From the NCBI GenBank assembly GCA_905235695.1, contig CAJOMW010000139.1:1-6013 (forward strand): a stretch of DNA of 6,013 bases. Direction: 5' to 3'. Under the pieces are notes generated by a model. That model was not told where the DNA came from, searched no databases, and saw only the letters and a list, made by a program, of their open reading frames with translations. The stretch comes from an uncultured Clostridia bacterium. GTDB taxonomy: Bacteria; Bacillota; Clostridia; Oscillospirales; CAG-382. Of the stretch, positions 1 to 5,566 are shown one piece after another; position 1 is the stretch's first letter, and each line of letters begins with the position of its first letter. The position numbers were made by a program, and so were the translations under genes.

Positions 1-328
1 AGACTGCGTAACGGTAGAGGATAGTCACAAGCTGCTCGCGGCTGACTTTGCCCTCGGGAAGGAAATACTCGCCGCCAACGCCGTTTACAATACCCTCGGC
101 AGCTGCCCAGCGCACTGCCTCGGCGCAGTCAGCCTCCGCGTCAACGTCTGCGAAAGGCAGAGCATAATTGACGACCGGCTCGCCCTCTATCTGCCAGAGA
201 GCGGTACTTACCATGCCTCTTGTCGCATACTCGGAGGGCTGCTCCCAAAGAGCCTGCGCAGAGAAAGCCGACAGGCACAGCACCATGATGAGCGCGATAC
301 TGCAAACTTTAACCTTTTTGGTTTTCAT
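1..328 (-). CDS. S-layer homology (SLH) domain protein, N-terminal part (runs off the window)
   Basis: The gene reads leftwards from ATG at 328 and is open to the window edge, giving 109 residues of an unfinished protein. AGGAG at 341-337, eight bases upstream, supports this start. Residues 1-26 form a signal peptide: a basic start (MKTKKVKV), a hydrophobic core, and a likely cut after an SAQA-type site, so the product is exported. Residues 35-55 (ATRGMVSTALWQIEGEP) resemble the end of an SLH repeat. Residues 59-109 form a near-complete second repeat, with FADV, AVRWAAAEGIVNGVG and VSREQLVTILYRYA. SLH repeats usually anchor proteins to secondary cell-wall polymers in Gram-positive bacteria; that role is family knowledge. 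What the rest of the protein does is outside the window. The gene follows the signalling operon after a 124-base gap in which I see no terminator, so read-through is possible. Confidence 0.85.
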   Translation of the reverse strand, partial: MKTKKVKVCSIALIMVLCLSAFSAQALWEQPSEYATRGMVSTALWQIEGEPVVNYALPFADVDAEADCAEAVRWAAAEGIVNGVGGEYFLPEGKVSREQLVTILYRYAV

Positions 329-398
329 AATAAAAACTCCTTTTATAAACTATTTTTAATTTTACTTCGTCTGATGGACGTCCGGAGAATCGCAGCTT

Positions 399-415
399 TT
401 GCGCACGTGCGTCAA
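399..415. promoter_or_regulatory. Near-perfect palindrome upstream of the SLH gene (possible operator)
   Basis: On the minus strand the site reads TTG-A-CGCACGTGCG-CAA. Ten central bases (402-411) are a perfect palindrome and TTG/CAA flank it with one unpaired base. It sits about 70 bases before the SLH start, in the 124-base gap after the kinase fusion gene. It has no run of T after it, so it does not look like an intrinsic terminator. A weak -10-like TAAAAT lies at 364-359 without a convincing -35 box. The site could be an operator for a dimeric regulator, but it could also be chance. The rest of the gap shows nothing else recognisable. Confidence 0.25.
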
Positions 416-452
416 TGTTATGTTATCTTCGGTATCGTAAAGGCATTTCCGA

Positions 453-2024
453 CTACATATTCTTTTTCATTTTCAGTATATTTTTTCCGTTATTGTATTC
501 GTATGACACATCGTCCATCGTCTTTTTCACGAGGAACACGCCGAGTCCGCCTATCTTGCGCTCTTCAGCCGAAAGGGTTACGTCGGGATCTTCCTTTGCA
601 AGCGGATCGTAAGGCACACCGTGGTCAACAAACGTTATAGTCACCGCAAGAGGCTGTTCTTCAACCTCTACTCGAACCGTGGCTTTACCTATTTCCGGAG
701 CGTAGGCGTAATTCGCTATGTTGACAAAAATCTCTTCGACCGCAACGCCTATCTGCATCATCGTCTTTGCCGGGCAGCCGGTCTTTTCAAGATGCTCGTC
801 AATGAAAAGCTGAACCTCGGAAAGATTTTCGGCAGACGCCTCGATCTCAAGCTCGCTCGTGTTGAAGAGCAGGGTATCTGTTTTTTCAACGAGTGATATT
901 AGCTTTTCCTTCTGGAATTCGATTTCCGCACGGCCTTCCTCTGTCTCAAGCCCCTGACGGCGGATAGAGCGCCGGATCATGCGCATGTAGCCGATGATGC
1001 GCGCCTTGTTCTCAACCTCGGTGAGCTTCGTCTCGCTGCCTGTTCCGAGATAAGCCGCAAGAGATTTGTGCCAGAATGTTGAGCCCGTCTCAAAATCAAA
1101 GCCCTGGAACTTCTTTATTACTTCGTGATCCAGCTCCGAATACCCCATAAAGGAGTTGAACATAGACGCCAGTTCAAATATCGGATGACCGACTGCAAGC
1201 GTGTCCATATCTATGATAAGCACCTCATCGTTCTGAAGCACGATGTTTTTAGTGTGGTAATCTCCGTGTATCATGTGGTCGTCATGGGGTACGGCATTTA
1301 CGAGCTCAAGCAGTTTTTTTGCCGTTTTCTCCGGCAGGTAGTCCTGCATAAACTTGGCCCACGAAACGACCGTCTCCTTCATATCCGGAAGCTTCCCGGC
1401 AGGCACTTCCGTTCCGTGTATCTTTTTGAGCATATTGACGTATTCCTTAACGCACCAATCCATTTTATCAGGCTCGTTCGCAAGAATTTTGGAAAATGAG
1501 CTTGCATTCAGAAGCTCAAATACCGAGCCGTAGCTCTCTCCTACCTTTACGACGTCATAAGATATAGCAGTGGGTATTCCGAGGACAAGCGCAATACGAG
1601 CCACTTCCCTTTCGTGCTGAATGTCGGCGAGAGCGTCTGCGTTTTTGTAAACCTTTACAACGTTGTCCTGGTCGATTCTGTATACCGTGCCGTTTGCGCC
1701 TCTGCCTATCTCCTCGCAGCCCTCAACCGAAACAACTCGGTACGCCTTTTCGACGTTCAGCATCTCGGTAAAGCCGGTCATGTCCAGAATTTCATAAACC
1801 TCGGAGCTTACGCCCGTAATACTCATATCGGGGTTGGACTTTTTCATGCGCAGCAGGACGCGCAGTCCGGCGCTGGATATGTATTCAAGTCCTGAAGCGT
1901 CAAGCACTACGGGAGATCCGCTCTTGCCCTCGAGCTGAGACAGCATATCCTTCTCCACTTGTGCGGCGTTGTTTGAGTCGATTCGTCCCGTAAGGACGAT
2001 ATTTACGCTTTCATTCTTATTCAT
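453..2024 (-). CDS. STAS / APH-like kinase / RsbW-like HATPase three-domain fusion
   Basis: The protein has 523 residues and three modules. Residues about 5-98 are a STAS (anti-sigma factor antagonist) domain with LEYISSAGLRVLL at 46-58; S51 is the likely phospho-acceptor. Residues about 100-385 are an aminoglycoside/choline-phosphotransferase-like kinase. Its features are a glycine-rich loop IGRGANGTVY at 106-115, a probable ATP lysine K124 (VVKVYK), a catalytic loop HGDYHTKN at 253-260 (D255, N260) and a metal-binding IDMD at 271-274. Residues about 392-523 are an RsbW/SpoIIAB-type ATPase with N-box EEIFVNIANYAY (E431, N435), DHGVPYD (D467, G469) and GGLGVFLVKK at 492-501. All ATP-site motifs look intact. 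The start at 2024 is preceded by AAAGGAG. The restored phosphatase frame would overlap this start by eight bases, implying coupled translation. By family knowledge, the ATPase would phosphorylate STAS serines. The substrate of the APH-like domain is unknown; its drug-resistance relatives do not make this a resistance gene. Confidence 0.9.
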   Translation of the reverse strand: MNKNESVNIVLTGRIDSNNAAQVEKDMLSQLEGKSGSPVVLDASGLEYISSAGLRVLLRMKKSNPDMSITGVSSEVYEILDMTGFTEMLNVEKAYRVVSVEGCEEIGRGANGTVYRIDQDNVVKVYKNADALADIQHEREVARIALVLGIPTAISYDVVKVGESYGSVFELLNASSFSKILANEPDKMDWCVKEYVNMLKKIHGTEVPAGKLPDMKETVVSWAKFMQDYLPEKTAKKLLELVNAVPHDDHMIHGDYHTKNIVLQNDEVLIIDMDTLAVGHPIFELASMFNSFMGYSELDHEVIKKFQGFDFETGSTFWHKSLAAYLGTGSETKLTEVENKARIIGYMRMIRRSIRRQGLETEEGRAEIEFQKEKLISLVEKTDTLLFNTSELEIEASAENLSEVQLFIDEHLEKTGCPAKTMMQIGVAVEEIFVNIANYAYAPEIGKATVRVEVEEQPLAVTITFVDHGVPYDPLAKEDPDVTLSAEERKIGGLGVFLVKKTMDDVSYEYNNGKNILKMKKNM

Positions 2025-2184
2025 CTGTTTTTTCTCCTTTATTATTTGACTTATACTCCATACAGAGCATGGTCAGATCGTCGAACTGCTCTGCGTCTTT
2101 CACAAAGCCGTCAACAGCCTTTCTCACATTTTTGAGCATTTTCTCCGGATCGGCCTCCGTATCTTCGTTCAGCGCAGCTATCAT
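2017..2184 (-). pseudogene. Detached C-terminus of the PP2C phosphatase (out of frame)
   Basis: After the phosphatase frame stops at 2181, the neighbouring frame continues the same domain. It begins MIAALNEDTEADPEKMLKNV and reaches AEQFDDLTMLCMEYK, ending at TAA 2019-2017. The FDDLTML segment is the typical last motif of SpoIIE-type PP2C domains and supplies a metal-binding aspartate. Adding one base near 2188-2187 (GAA-AGT-ATG instead of GAA-GTA-TGA) restores one continuous frame. The restored stop lies within the first bases of the next gene (ATGAATAA), as expected for a coupled operon. This is therefore the true end of the phosphatase, separated by a real or artefactual one-base deletion, and not an independent gene. 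Confidence 0.75.
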
Positions 2185-3761
2185 ACTTCTGCGCCGAACA
2201 TATTATTGCTTGCATCCGTCGCCTCGGGGACTCCGTCTGTGTACACAAACAGTTTTGAGCCCGGCTCCATCTGAATTTCATATTCCTTATACTTCATGCC
2301 TTTCATGCCGCCGATTACAAAGCCGTGCTTATCCTTATACAGCTCAAAATTGCCGCCGGCGTGACGCAAAGCGGGATACTCATGACCTGCGTTTGCCGCC
2401 GTGAGTTTTCCGGTCGATATCTCCAAGATACCGAGCCAGACCGTGACAAACATCTCCATACGGTTGTTTCCGCAGATAGCGGCGTTTGTGTCCTCCAAAA
2501 TCCTTGCCGGAGATTTTCCCATCATGGCGTTGTTGGCAAGTATTATCTTAGACGCCATCATGAACAGTGCGGCAGGCACACCTTTTCCCGATACGTCTGC
2601 CATAACCATGCACAGGTGATCGTCGTCCACGAGGAAGAAGTCGTAGAAGTCGCCTCCGACCTCTCTTGCGGGATCCATTGTGGCATAGATATCAAACTCC
2701 GGCCGATCGGGAAATGCAGGGTAAATGTTCGGAAGCATTCCCTCCTGGATCTGAGTCGCCATGTTGAGCTCGGTGCTTACGCGCTCCTTTTCGGCAGTGA
2801 TTTTGGTGAGGTTTTCGACGTAGTCGGAAAGATCACTCTCCATATCCGCCATTACAAGGCTAAGGTTTTCCAATTCATCACCGGTATGTATGTCAAGCGA
2901 GACAAAGTGATTTGTATCCATGACTCCGGACTTCTTATCCTTCACGTAGCTCTGAGCGGCGTCGGCAATTGCGTTTATCGGCTGCACAAGCTTTTTTTTC
3001 ATGTGGCGGGTAAACAGATAAGCCATGAGGATCGTGACAAGTGTCATTGCTATCAGGTATTGCAAAAAGAAATTTTTGATACCGGCAACTACGTTTGACA
3101 GCGTAACGTCTGTGAGAACGAACGCAACGATTTCGCCGCTGTCATTTCGTATCGGAACACCTGCAGTACACATCCAGCCGTATTTATCGACCATGCCTAT
3201 ATCATATAGCTTTTCACTGTCGTCAGAATGAAGGAATGTATTGACTTCCCTCATCTCAACGCTCTCCCAATCACCCGGCATACACATATATTCGGGATCA
3301 TCATCCGGATCCGCTATGTAAACTAATGAAGAGGTATCCTCGTCATACATTGCGAGATACAGGTCGTACACTTCGCTGCCCTCAAGGAATATGTCAAATA
3401 ATGATATTGCAGTTTGATAAGCCGGCATTTCGGAGATCTCTGCAAATTTTTCCCTGTACTCGGGAGTTCCGGTTTCGGGAAGCTCATCTTCCGTCAGGCT
3501 TCTGTAAAGCTTCATCGTCTGCTCTGACATCGGAACAACATCCGCAACTCTTACCAGAGCCGCCGCCGCATTCCGGGAGAGCTGAAGCGACTCTACAACG
3601 TAACGTTCTATGCGCGCATACGTATATAAGCCCAGTCCGATAAGCAGAGCGACAAGACCGAGTATCACAGACCCTATAAGAGTGGTATGGAAAACCTTTG
3701 CGGCAAGAGAATAGTGCTTTCTCTCCGCCGCGCTCATTTCCCTTACTGATTTTTCCGGCAT
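2181..3761 (-). CDS. Membrane sensor PP2C-type serine phosphatase (SpoIIE/RsbU class), frameshifted near the 3' end
   Basis: The frame as read gives 526 residues. A cytoplasmic basic N-terminus precedes a membrane helix at about 26-48. An extracytoplasmic sensor follows at about 49-229; its second half (GWMCTAGVPIRNDSGEIVAF) looks like a Cache-type fold. A second helix lies at about 230-251, a HAMP-like linker with a coiled-coil stretch at about 252-340, and the phosphatase domain from about 340. The catalytic domain shows EVGGDFYDF (D371, D374), ADVSGKG (D389) and YTDGVPEA (D509). Such enzymes dephosphorylate STAS antagonists, releasing them to bind the RsbW-like kinase, and two STAS genes lie immediately upstream. 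GGAGG precedes the ATG at 3761, and the gap to the STAS gene is 17 bases. The frame ends early at GAAGTATGA; the missing end, including the DDLT metal motif, is at 2184-2017. As written the enzyme would probably be inactive. Confidence 0.88.
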   Translation of the reverse strand: MPEKSVREMSAAERKHYSLAAKVFHTTLIGSVILGLVALLIGLGLYTYARIERYVVESLQLSRNAAAALVRVADVVPMSEQTMKLYRSLTEDELPETGTPEYREKFAEISEMPAYQTAISLFDIFLEGSEVYDLYLAMYDEDTSSLVYIADPDDDPEYMCMPGDWESVEMREVNTFLHSDDSEKLYDIGMVDKYGWMCTAGVPIRNDSGEIVAFVLTDVTLSNVVAGIKNFFLQYLIAMTLVTILMAYLFTRHMKKKLVQPINAIADAAQSYVKDKKSGVMDTNHFVSLDIHTGDELENLSLVMADMESDLSDYVENLTKITAEKERVSTELNMATQIQEGMLPNIYPAFPDRPEFDIYATMDPAREVGGDFYDFFLVDDDHLCMVMADVSGKGVPAALFMMASKIILANNAMMGKSPARILEDTNAAICGNNRMEMFVTVWLGILEISTGKLTAANAGHEYPALRHAGGNFELYKDKHGFVIGGMKGMKYKEYEIQMEPGSKLFVYTDGVPEATDASNNMFGAEV

Positions 3762-3778
3762 AACAAGCGTCCCTCCGT

Positions 3779-4078
3779 TTACTCGACGGTTAGAATTTCA
3801 GAGAATCCCGTGACCTCAAAAATTTCGCTTATGATTTCGCTTACGTTCGTTATCTTCATACCGCCCTTTTCCAACATTGTCTTCTGAGCAGAGAGCAGAA
3901 CGCGCAGACCTGCCGAAGATATATACTCCAGCTTATCAAAGTCCAGCACAAGCTCGGCGACGCCGTCAATAGAGTCCTTCAGGGACTTTTCCAGCTCCGG
4001 AGCCGTAACTGTATCAAGTCTGCCCTCGAGAGCAAATGTCGCCTTTCCGTTTTCGATTGTTTTATTAATGTTCAGCAT
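3779..4078 (-). CDS. STAS-domain anti-sigma factor antagonist, copy 2
   Basis: This 99-residue protein is a single STAS domain, the usual length for SpoIIAA/RsbV-type antagonists. Its core LEYISSAGLRVLL is at residues 50-62, with S55 the likely phosphorylation site; S54 occupies the position that is Asp in the classical D-S-[ST]-G motif. The C-terminus (SEIFEVTGFSEILTVE) is the normal end of the fold. In the family, the unphosphorylated form binds an RsbW-like kinase and frees that kinase's partner. It lies between the degenerate ATPase gene (31-base gap) and the phosphatase gene (17-base gap), so it is a natural substrate for that phosphatase. GGAGA lies eight bases before the ATG at 4078. 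It differs from the other STAS protein at 10 of 99 positions. Confidence 0.93.
   Translation of the reverse strand: MLNINKTIENGKATFALEGRLDTVTAPELEKSLKDSIDGVAELVLDFDKLEYISSAGLRVLLSAQKTMLEKGGMKITNVSEIISEIFEVTGFSEILTVE
3810..3956. repeat. Direct repeat core, copy in STAS gene 2
   Basis: This 147-base stretch differs from 4741-4887 at only three positions by hand count (offset 931 bases, same orientation). It codes for about residues 42-90 of the STAS protein. The flanks of the two genes are clearly more diverged: about 31 differences over the full 300 bases, 28 of them outside this core. Confidence 0.85.
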
Positions 4079-4109
4079 AATTATTTCTCCAAACTTTTAT
4101 TTGATTGCT

Positions 4110-4694
4110 TCAGTTTATCTTTTTCTCAATGACCATTTCCACGTCTCTTCCCAAAATGCTGACCTTTACGTCGTCAGCTATGTGGGATATCACGGATTTC
4201 TCAAGCTCATCCCAAGCCTCAGCCGCACCCTTGCGGTTCTGCTCCATGCCCTTTTGGATCTGCCTTTCATAAGCGCGCATCGACCATGATATATCAGCAT
4301 ATATGTTCGGCGAATCAATGCCTGAAACGTCTATAATCAAGGGGAAGTCCTCAAGCGGCTCAAAGAATGTGCGTATCTTTCCCATAAAGCCCCTTGCGGC
4401 CTCGTTCTTGCCGCTCGAAGAGGCGGAGATAAGCTGCTCTCGCTGCTCTGCACTCATATTTGTGTCTACCTGAAGGTGAAGCTTGAACAAGTCCTGATCA
4501 TCTTCTATCCAGAATTTACCCTCCACCTCTCCGGCAATAGAGCGCATCATTCCCATTGCCTCTTCGGTCAAAAGACGAAGATGAAGCGCATCCTTGTGTG
4601 AAAGATTTTTAAATGACGCTACCTTTTCGACCTGTTCAAGAACTTCTTCCATATTTGTTTCGCTGTTTGTAACTGTGATTACGTCTGATTTCAT
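4110..4694 (-). CDS. RsbW-like ATPase-fold protein with degenerate ATP-binding motifs
   Basis: The 194-residue protein is soluble, with no signal peptide or membrane segment. Residues about 34-53 (KDALHLRLLTEEAMGMMRSI) resemble the N-box helix of RsbW/SpoIIAB ATPases. The residue four places after E45 is M49, where kinases carry the magnesium-binding Asn. No DxGxP box is visible: LQVDTNM at 74-80 is the nearest candidate. The only glycine-containing match to the lid region is SSGKNEAARGFMGK at about 93-106. The C-terminal third (about 140-194) is charged, probably helical (WDELEKSVISHIADD), and unfamiliar to me. GGAGG upstream of the ATG at 4694 and a 15-base gap after STAS copy 1 place it firmly in the operon. 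I infer a catalytically dead kinase relative that may bind STAS proteins without phosphorylating them. The family assignment rests on pattern and context and is tentative. Confidence 0.7.
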   Translation of the reverse strand: MKSDVITVTNSETNMEEVLEQVEKVASFKNLSHKDALHLRLLTEEAMGMMRSIAGEVEGKFWIEDDQDLFKLHLQVDTNMSAEQREQLISASSSGKNEAARGFMGKIRTFFEPLEDFPLIIDVSGIDSPNIYADISWSMRAYERQIQKGMEQNRKGAAEAWDELEKSVISHIADDVKVSILGRDVEMVIEKKIN

Positions 4695-4709
4695 TTTTTG
4701 TTCCTCCGT

Positions 4710-5009
4710 TTATTCAATGGTCAGAATGTCCGAAAATCCGGTGACCTCAAAAATCTCGCTTATGATTTCGCTTACGTTCGTTATCTTCATACCGCCCTTT
4801 TCCGACATTGTCTTCTGAGCAGAGAGCAGAACGCGCAGACCTGCCGAAGAAATATACTCCAGCTTATCAAAGTCCAGCACAAGCTCGTCAATGCCGTCAA
4901 GAGAGTCCTTCAGCGCCTTTTCCAGCTCCGGAGCCGTGACGGTGTCAAGTCTGCCCTCCAGAGCAAAAGACGCTTTTCCGTTTTCAATCGTTTTGCTGAC
5001 GTTCAACAT
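4710..5009 (-). CDS. STAS-domain anti-sigma factor antagonist, copy 1
   Basis: This 99-residue single STAS domain is 89/99 identical to copy 2. The differences are at residues 4, 5, 14, 32, 37, 40, 41, 69, 93 and 98, mostly conservative except A41D and L69S. The phosphorylation loop LEYISSAGLRVLL at 50-62 is unchanged (S55). The ATG at 5009 follows AAAGGAGA with good spacing. It is the first well-supported gene of the signalling operon, with the degenerate ATPase gene 15 bases downstream. Two near-identical antagonists flanking one ATPase-like gene could give dosage, or could serve different kinases (the 194-residue protein and the fusion). The substitutions at 41 and 69 lie outside the phospho-loop. 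Confidence 0.93.
   Translation of the reverse strand: MLNVSKTIENGKASFALEGRLDTVTAPELEKALKDSLDGIDELVLDFDKLEYISSAGLRVLLSAQKTMSEKGGMKITNVSEIISEIFEVTGFSDILTIE
4741..4887. repeat. Direct repeat core, copy in STAS gene 1
   Basis: Partner of 3810-3956. The three mismatches in 147 bases contrast with 28 in the remaining 153 bases of the aligned genes. Two processes could produce this: a recent tandem duplication under strong constraint in the core, or gene conversion limited to the core. Confidence 0.85.
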
Positions 5010-5058
5010 AATTCTTTCTCCTTTAATGCAATTTTTTTATTTTCACTGAAATTTTATA
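5010..5058 (-). promoter_or_regulatory. AT-rich leader before the STAS operon, possible promoter
   Basis: The 44-base gap between the upstream gene's stop (5054) and the STAS start (5009) is strongly A-rich on the coding strand and ends in a good ribosome binding site. A TATAAA box lies at 5058-5053, overlapping the upstream stop codon. I could not find a matching -35 box 16-18 bases before it. If the operon has its own promoter, this is the only visible candidate region; otherwise it is read from further upstream. Confidence 0.2.
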
Positions 5059-5305
5059 TTTTATTTGCAGTCTGTGAGGCGTTTTGTGCTTTTCTGCCAG
5101 ACGCTTTCTTAAGAAATACAGCGTAAAGCGCAAACAGCACAGCCGCAAACGCAGCTCCGACGGGATATCCTATTTTGTAACTCAAGCCGAAGCCCTCTGA
5201 CGCCATGAGAATATACGTCAAGAACTGCCTTGCCGCAAACCGGCGGGAATATTCCCGTACTTCAAACAACGCTTTGCGCTGTTTTGTCCGGGTATTTCGC
5301 CGCAT
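5054..5305 (-). pseudogene. C-terminal part of an unidentified membrane protein (split gene)
   Basis: The frame from ATG 5305 gives 83 residues with GC-rich third positions like its neighbours, but its true start is doubtful because no ribosome binding site precedes the ATG. It has one clear membrane segment near residues 49-66 (PVGAAFAAVLFALYAVFL), followed by a basic tail (KKASGRK). The adjoining frame (5561-5286) also looks coding and stops at 5262. Dropping one A from the AAAA at 5285-5282 joins them in one reading (…AKYPDKQRKALFEVRE…). I therefore read this as the second half of one gene broken by a +1 indel, real or artefactual. I do not recognise the family. It lies 44 bases upstream of the STAS operon, in the same direction. 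Confidence 0.5.
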
Positions 5306-5561
5306 CTGCCGTCTTTATTGTTCCGAAAAGCGTTCCGTAGTTGCCGCCTCTGTCGTCGCTTGCGCCGCTACGGGCAAAGGCAAGCATGGTCACAAACAGC
5401 AAATCTATATTCCGCTCTCTCGTCCAAATGCGATAATAGCCTTGCACGGGTACAAGATTTCCCATCTTTCCCTTCGTCTCGGCGTCCTCTTCGTGAACAT
5501 GCACGCCCGACGACTGTACCCTTGCTATCTCCTCGCCGTCCCTCAAAATGCGGTAATTTAT
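5262..5561 (-). pseudogene. N-proximal part of the same split gene, start missing
   Basis: The open frame runs from the composition break to a stop at 5262 and carries codon use like the operon genes up to about 5286. It reads INYRILRDGEEIARVQSS and later IWTRERNIDLLFVTMLAFA. No ATG with a ribosome binding site is present; TTG at 5546 is the only early start-like codon and it is unsupported. The sequence upstream is of a different base composition, so the 5' end appears cut off at the junction. The YRILRDGEEIARVQ…IDLLFVTMLAFA pattern faintly recalls tubby/LURP-type beta-barrel proteins, but that is a guess. After the A4 run at 5285-5282 the coding signal moves to the frame ending at 5054. Confidence 0.4.
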
Positions 5562-5566
5562 TCCTA
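5550..5566. other. Composition breakpoint (possible chimeric junction)
   Basis: To the left, the sequence has moderate G+C and GC-rich third positions. To the right it is very AT-rich (roughly a quarter to a third G+C by eye), with codons such as TTA, ATA, AGA and AAT. The change occurs within a few bases of the stop codon (5566-5564) of the right-hand gene, and exactly where the left-hand gene loses its 5' end. I see no inverted repeats, target duplication, integrase or tRNA at the site that would mark a mobile element boundary. Confidence 0.6.

Noticed and set aside
420..452. Intrinsic terminator after the fusion gene
   Set aside because: Only a weak TCGG/CCGA pairing with a long loop is present and no T-run follows on the minus strand.
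374..640. Plus-strand frames around the end of the fusion gene
   Set aside because: They overlap the ATPase domain of the fusion gene in antisense and have low-complexity or arginine-rich translations without a ribosome binding site.
453..2024. Aminoglycoside resistance gene
   Set aside because: The APH-like module is embedded between STAS and RsbW-like domains in a signalling operon; the fold is shared by many kinases of small molecules and proteins.
2181..2195. Programmed -1 ribosomal frameshift in the phosphatase
   Set aside because: The bases around the shift (GGC GCA GAA GTA) contain no slippery heptamer, and I see no evident downstream stem-loop; a one-base deletion explains it more simply.
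2325..3098. A 257-codon open frame on the plus strand
   Set aside because: It lies wholly antisense to the phosphatase gene, whose domain motifs are unmistakable, and its translation is rich in His, Cys and Arg with no recognisable domain or ribosome binding site.
5544..5546. TTG as the true start of the gene at 5546-5262
   Set aside because: The nearest AGGA is about 15 bases away, too far for a ribosome binding site, and coding-like residues extend upstream to the composition break.
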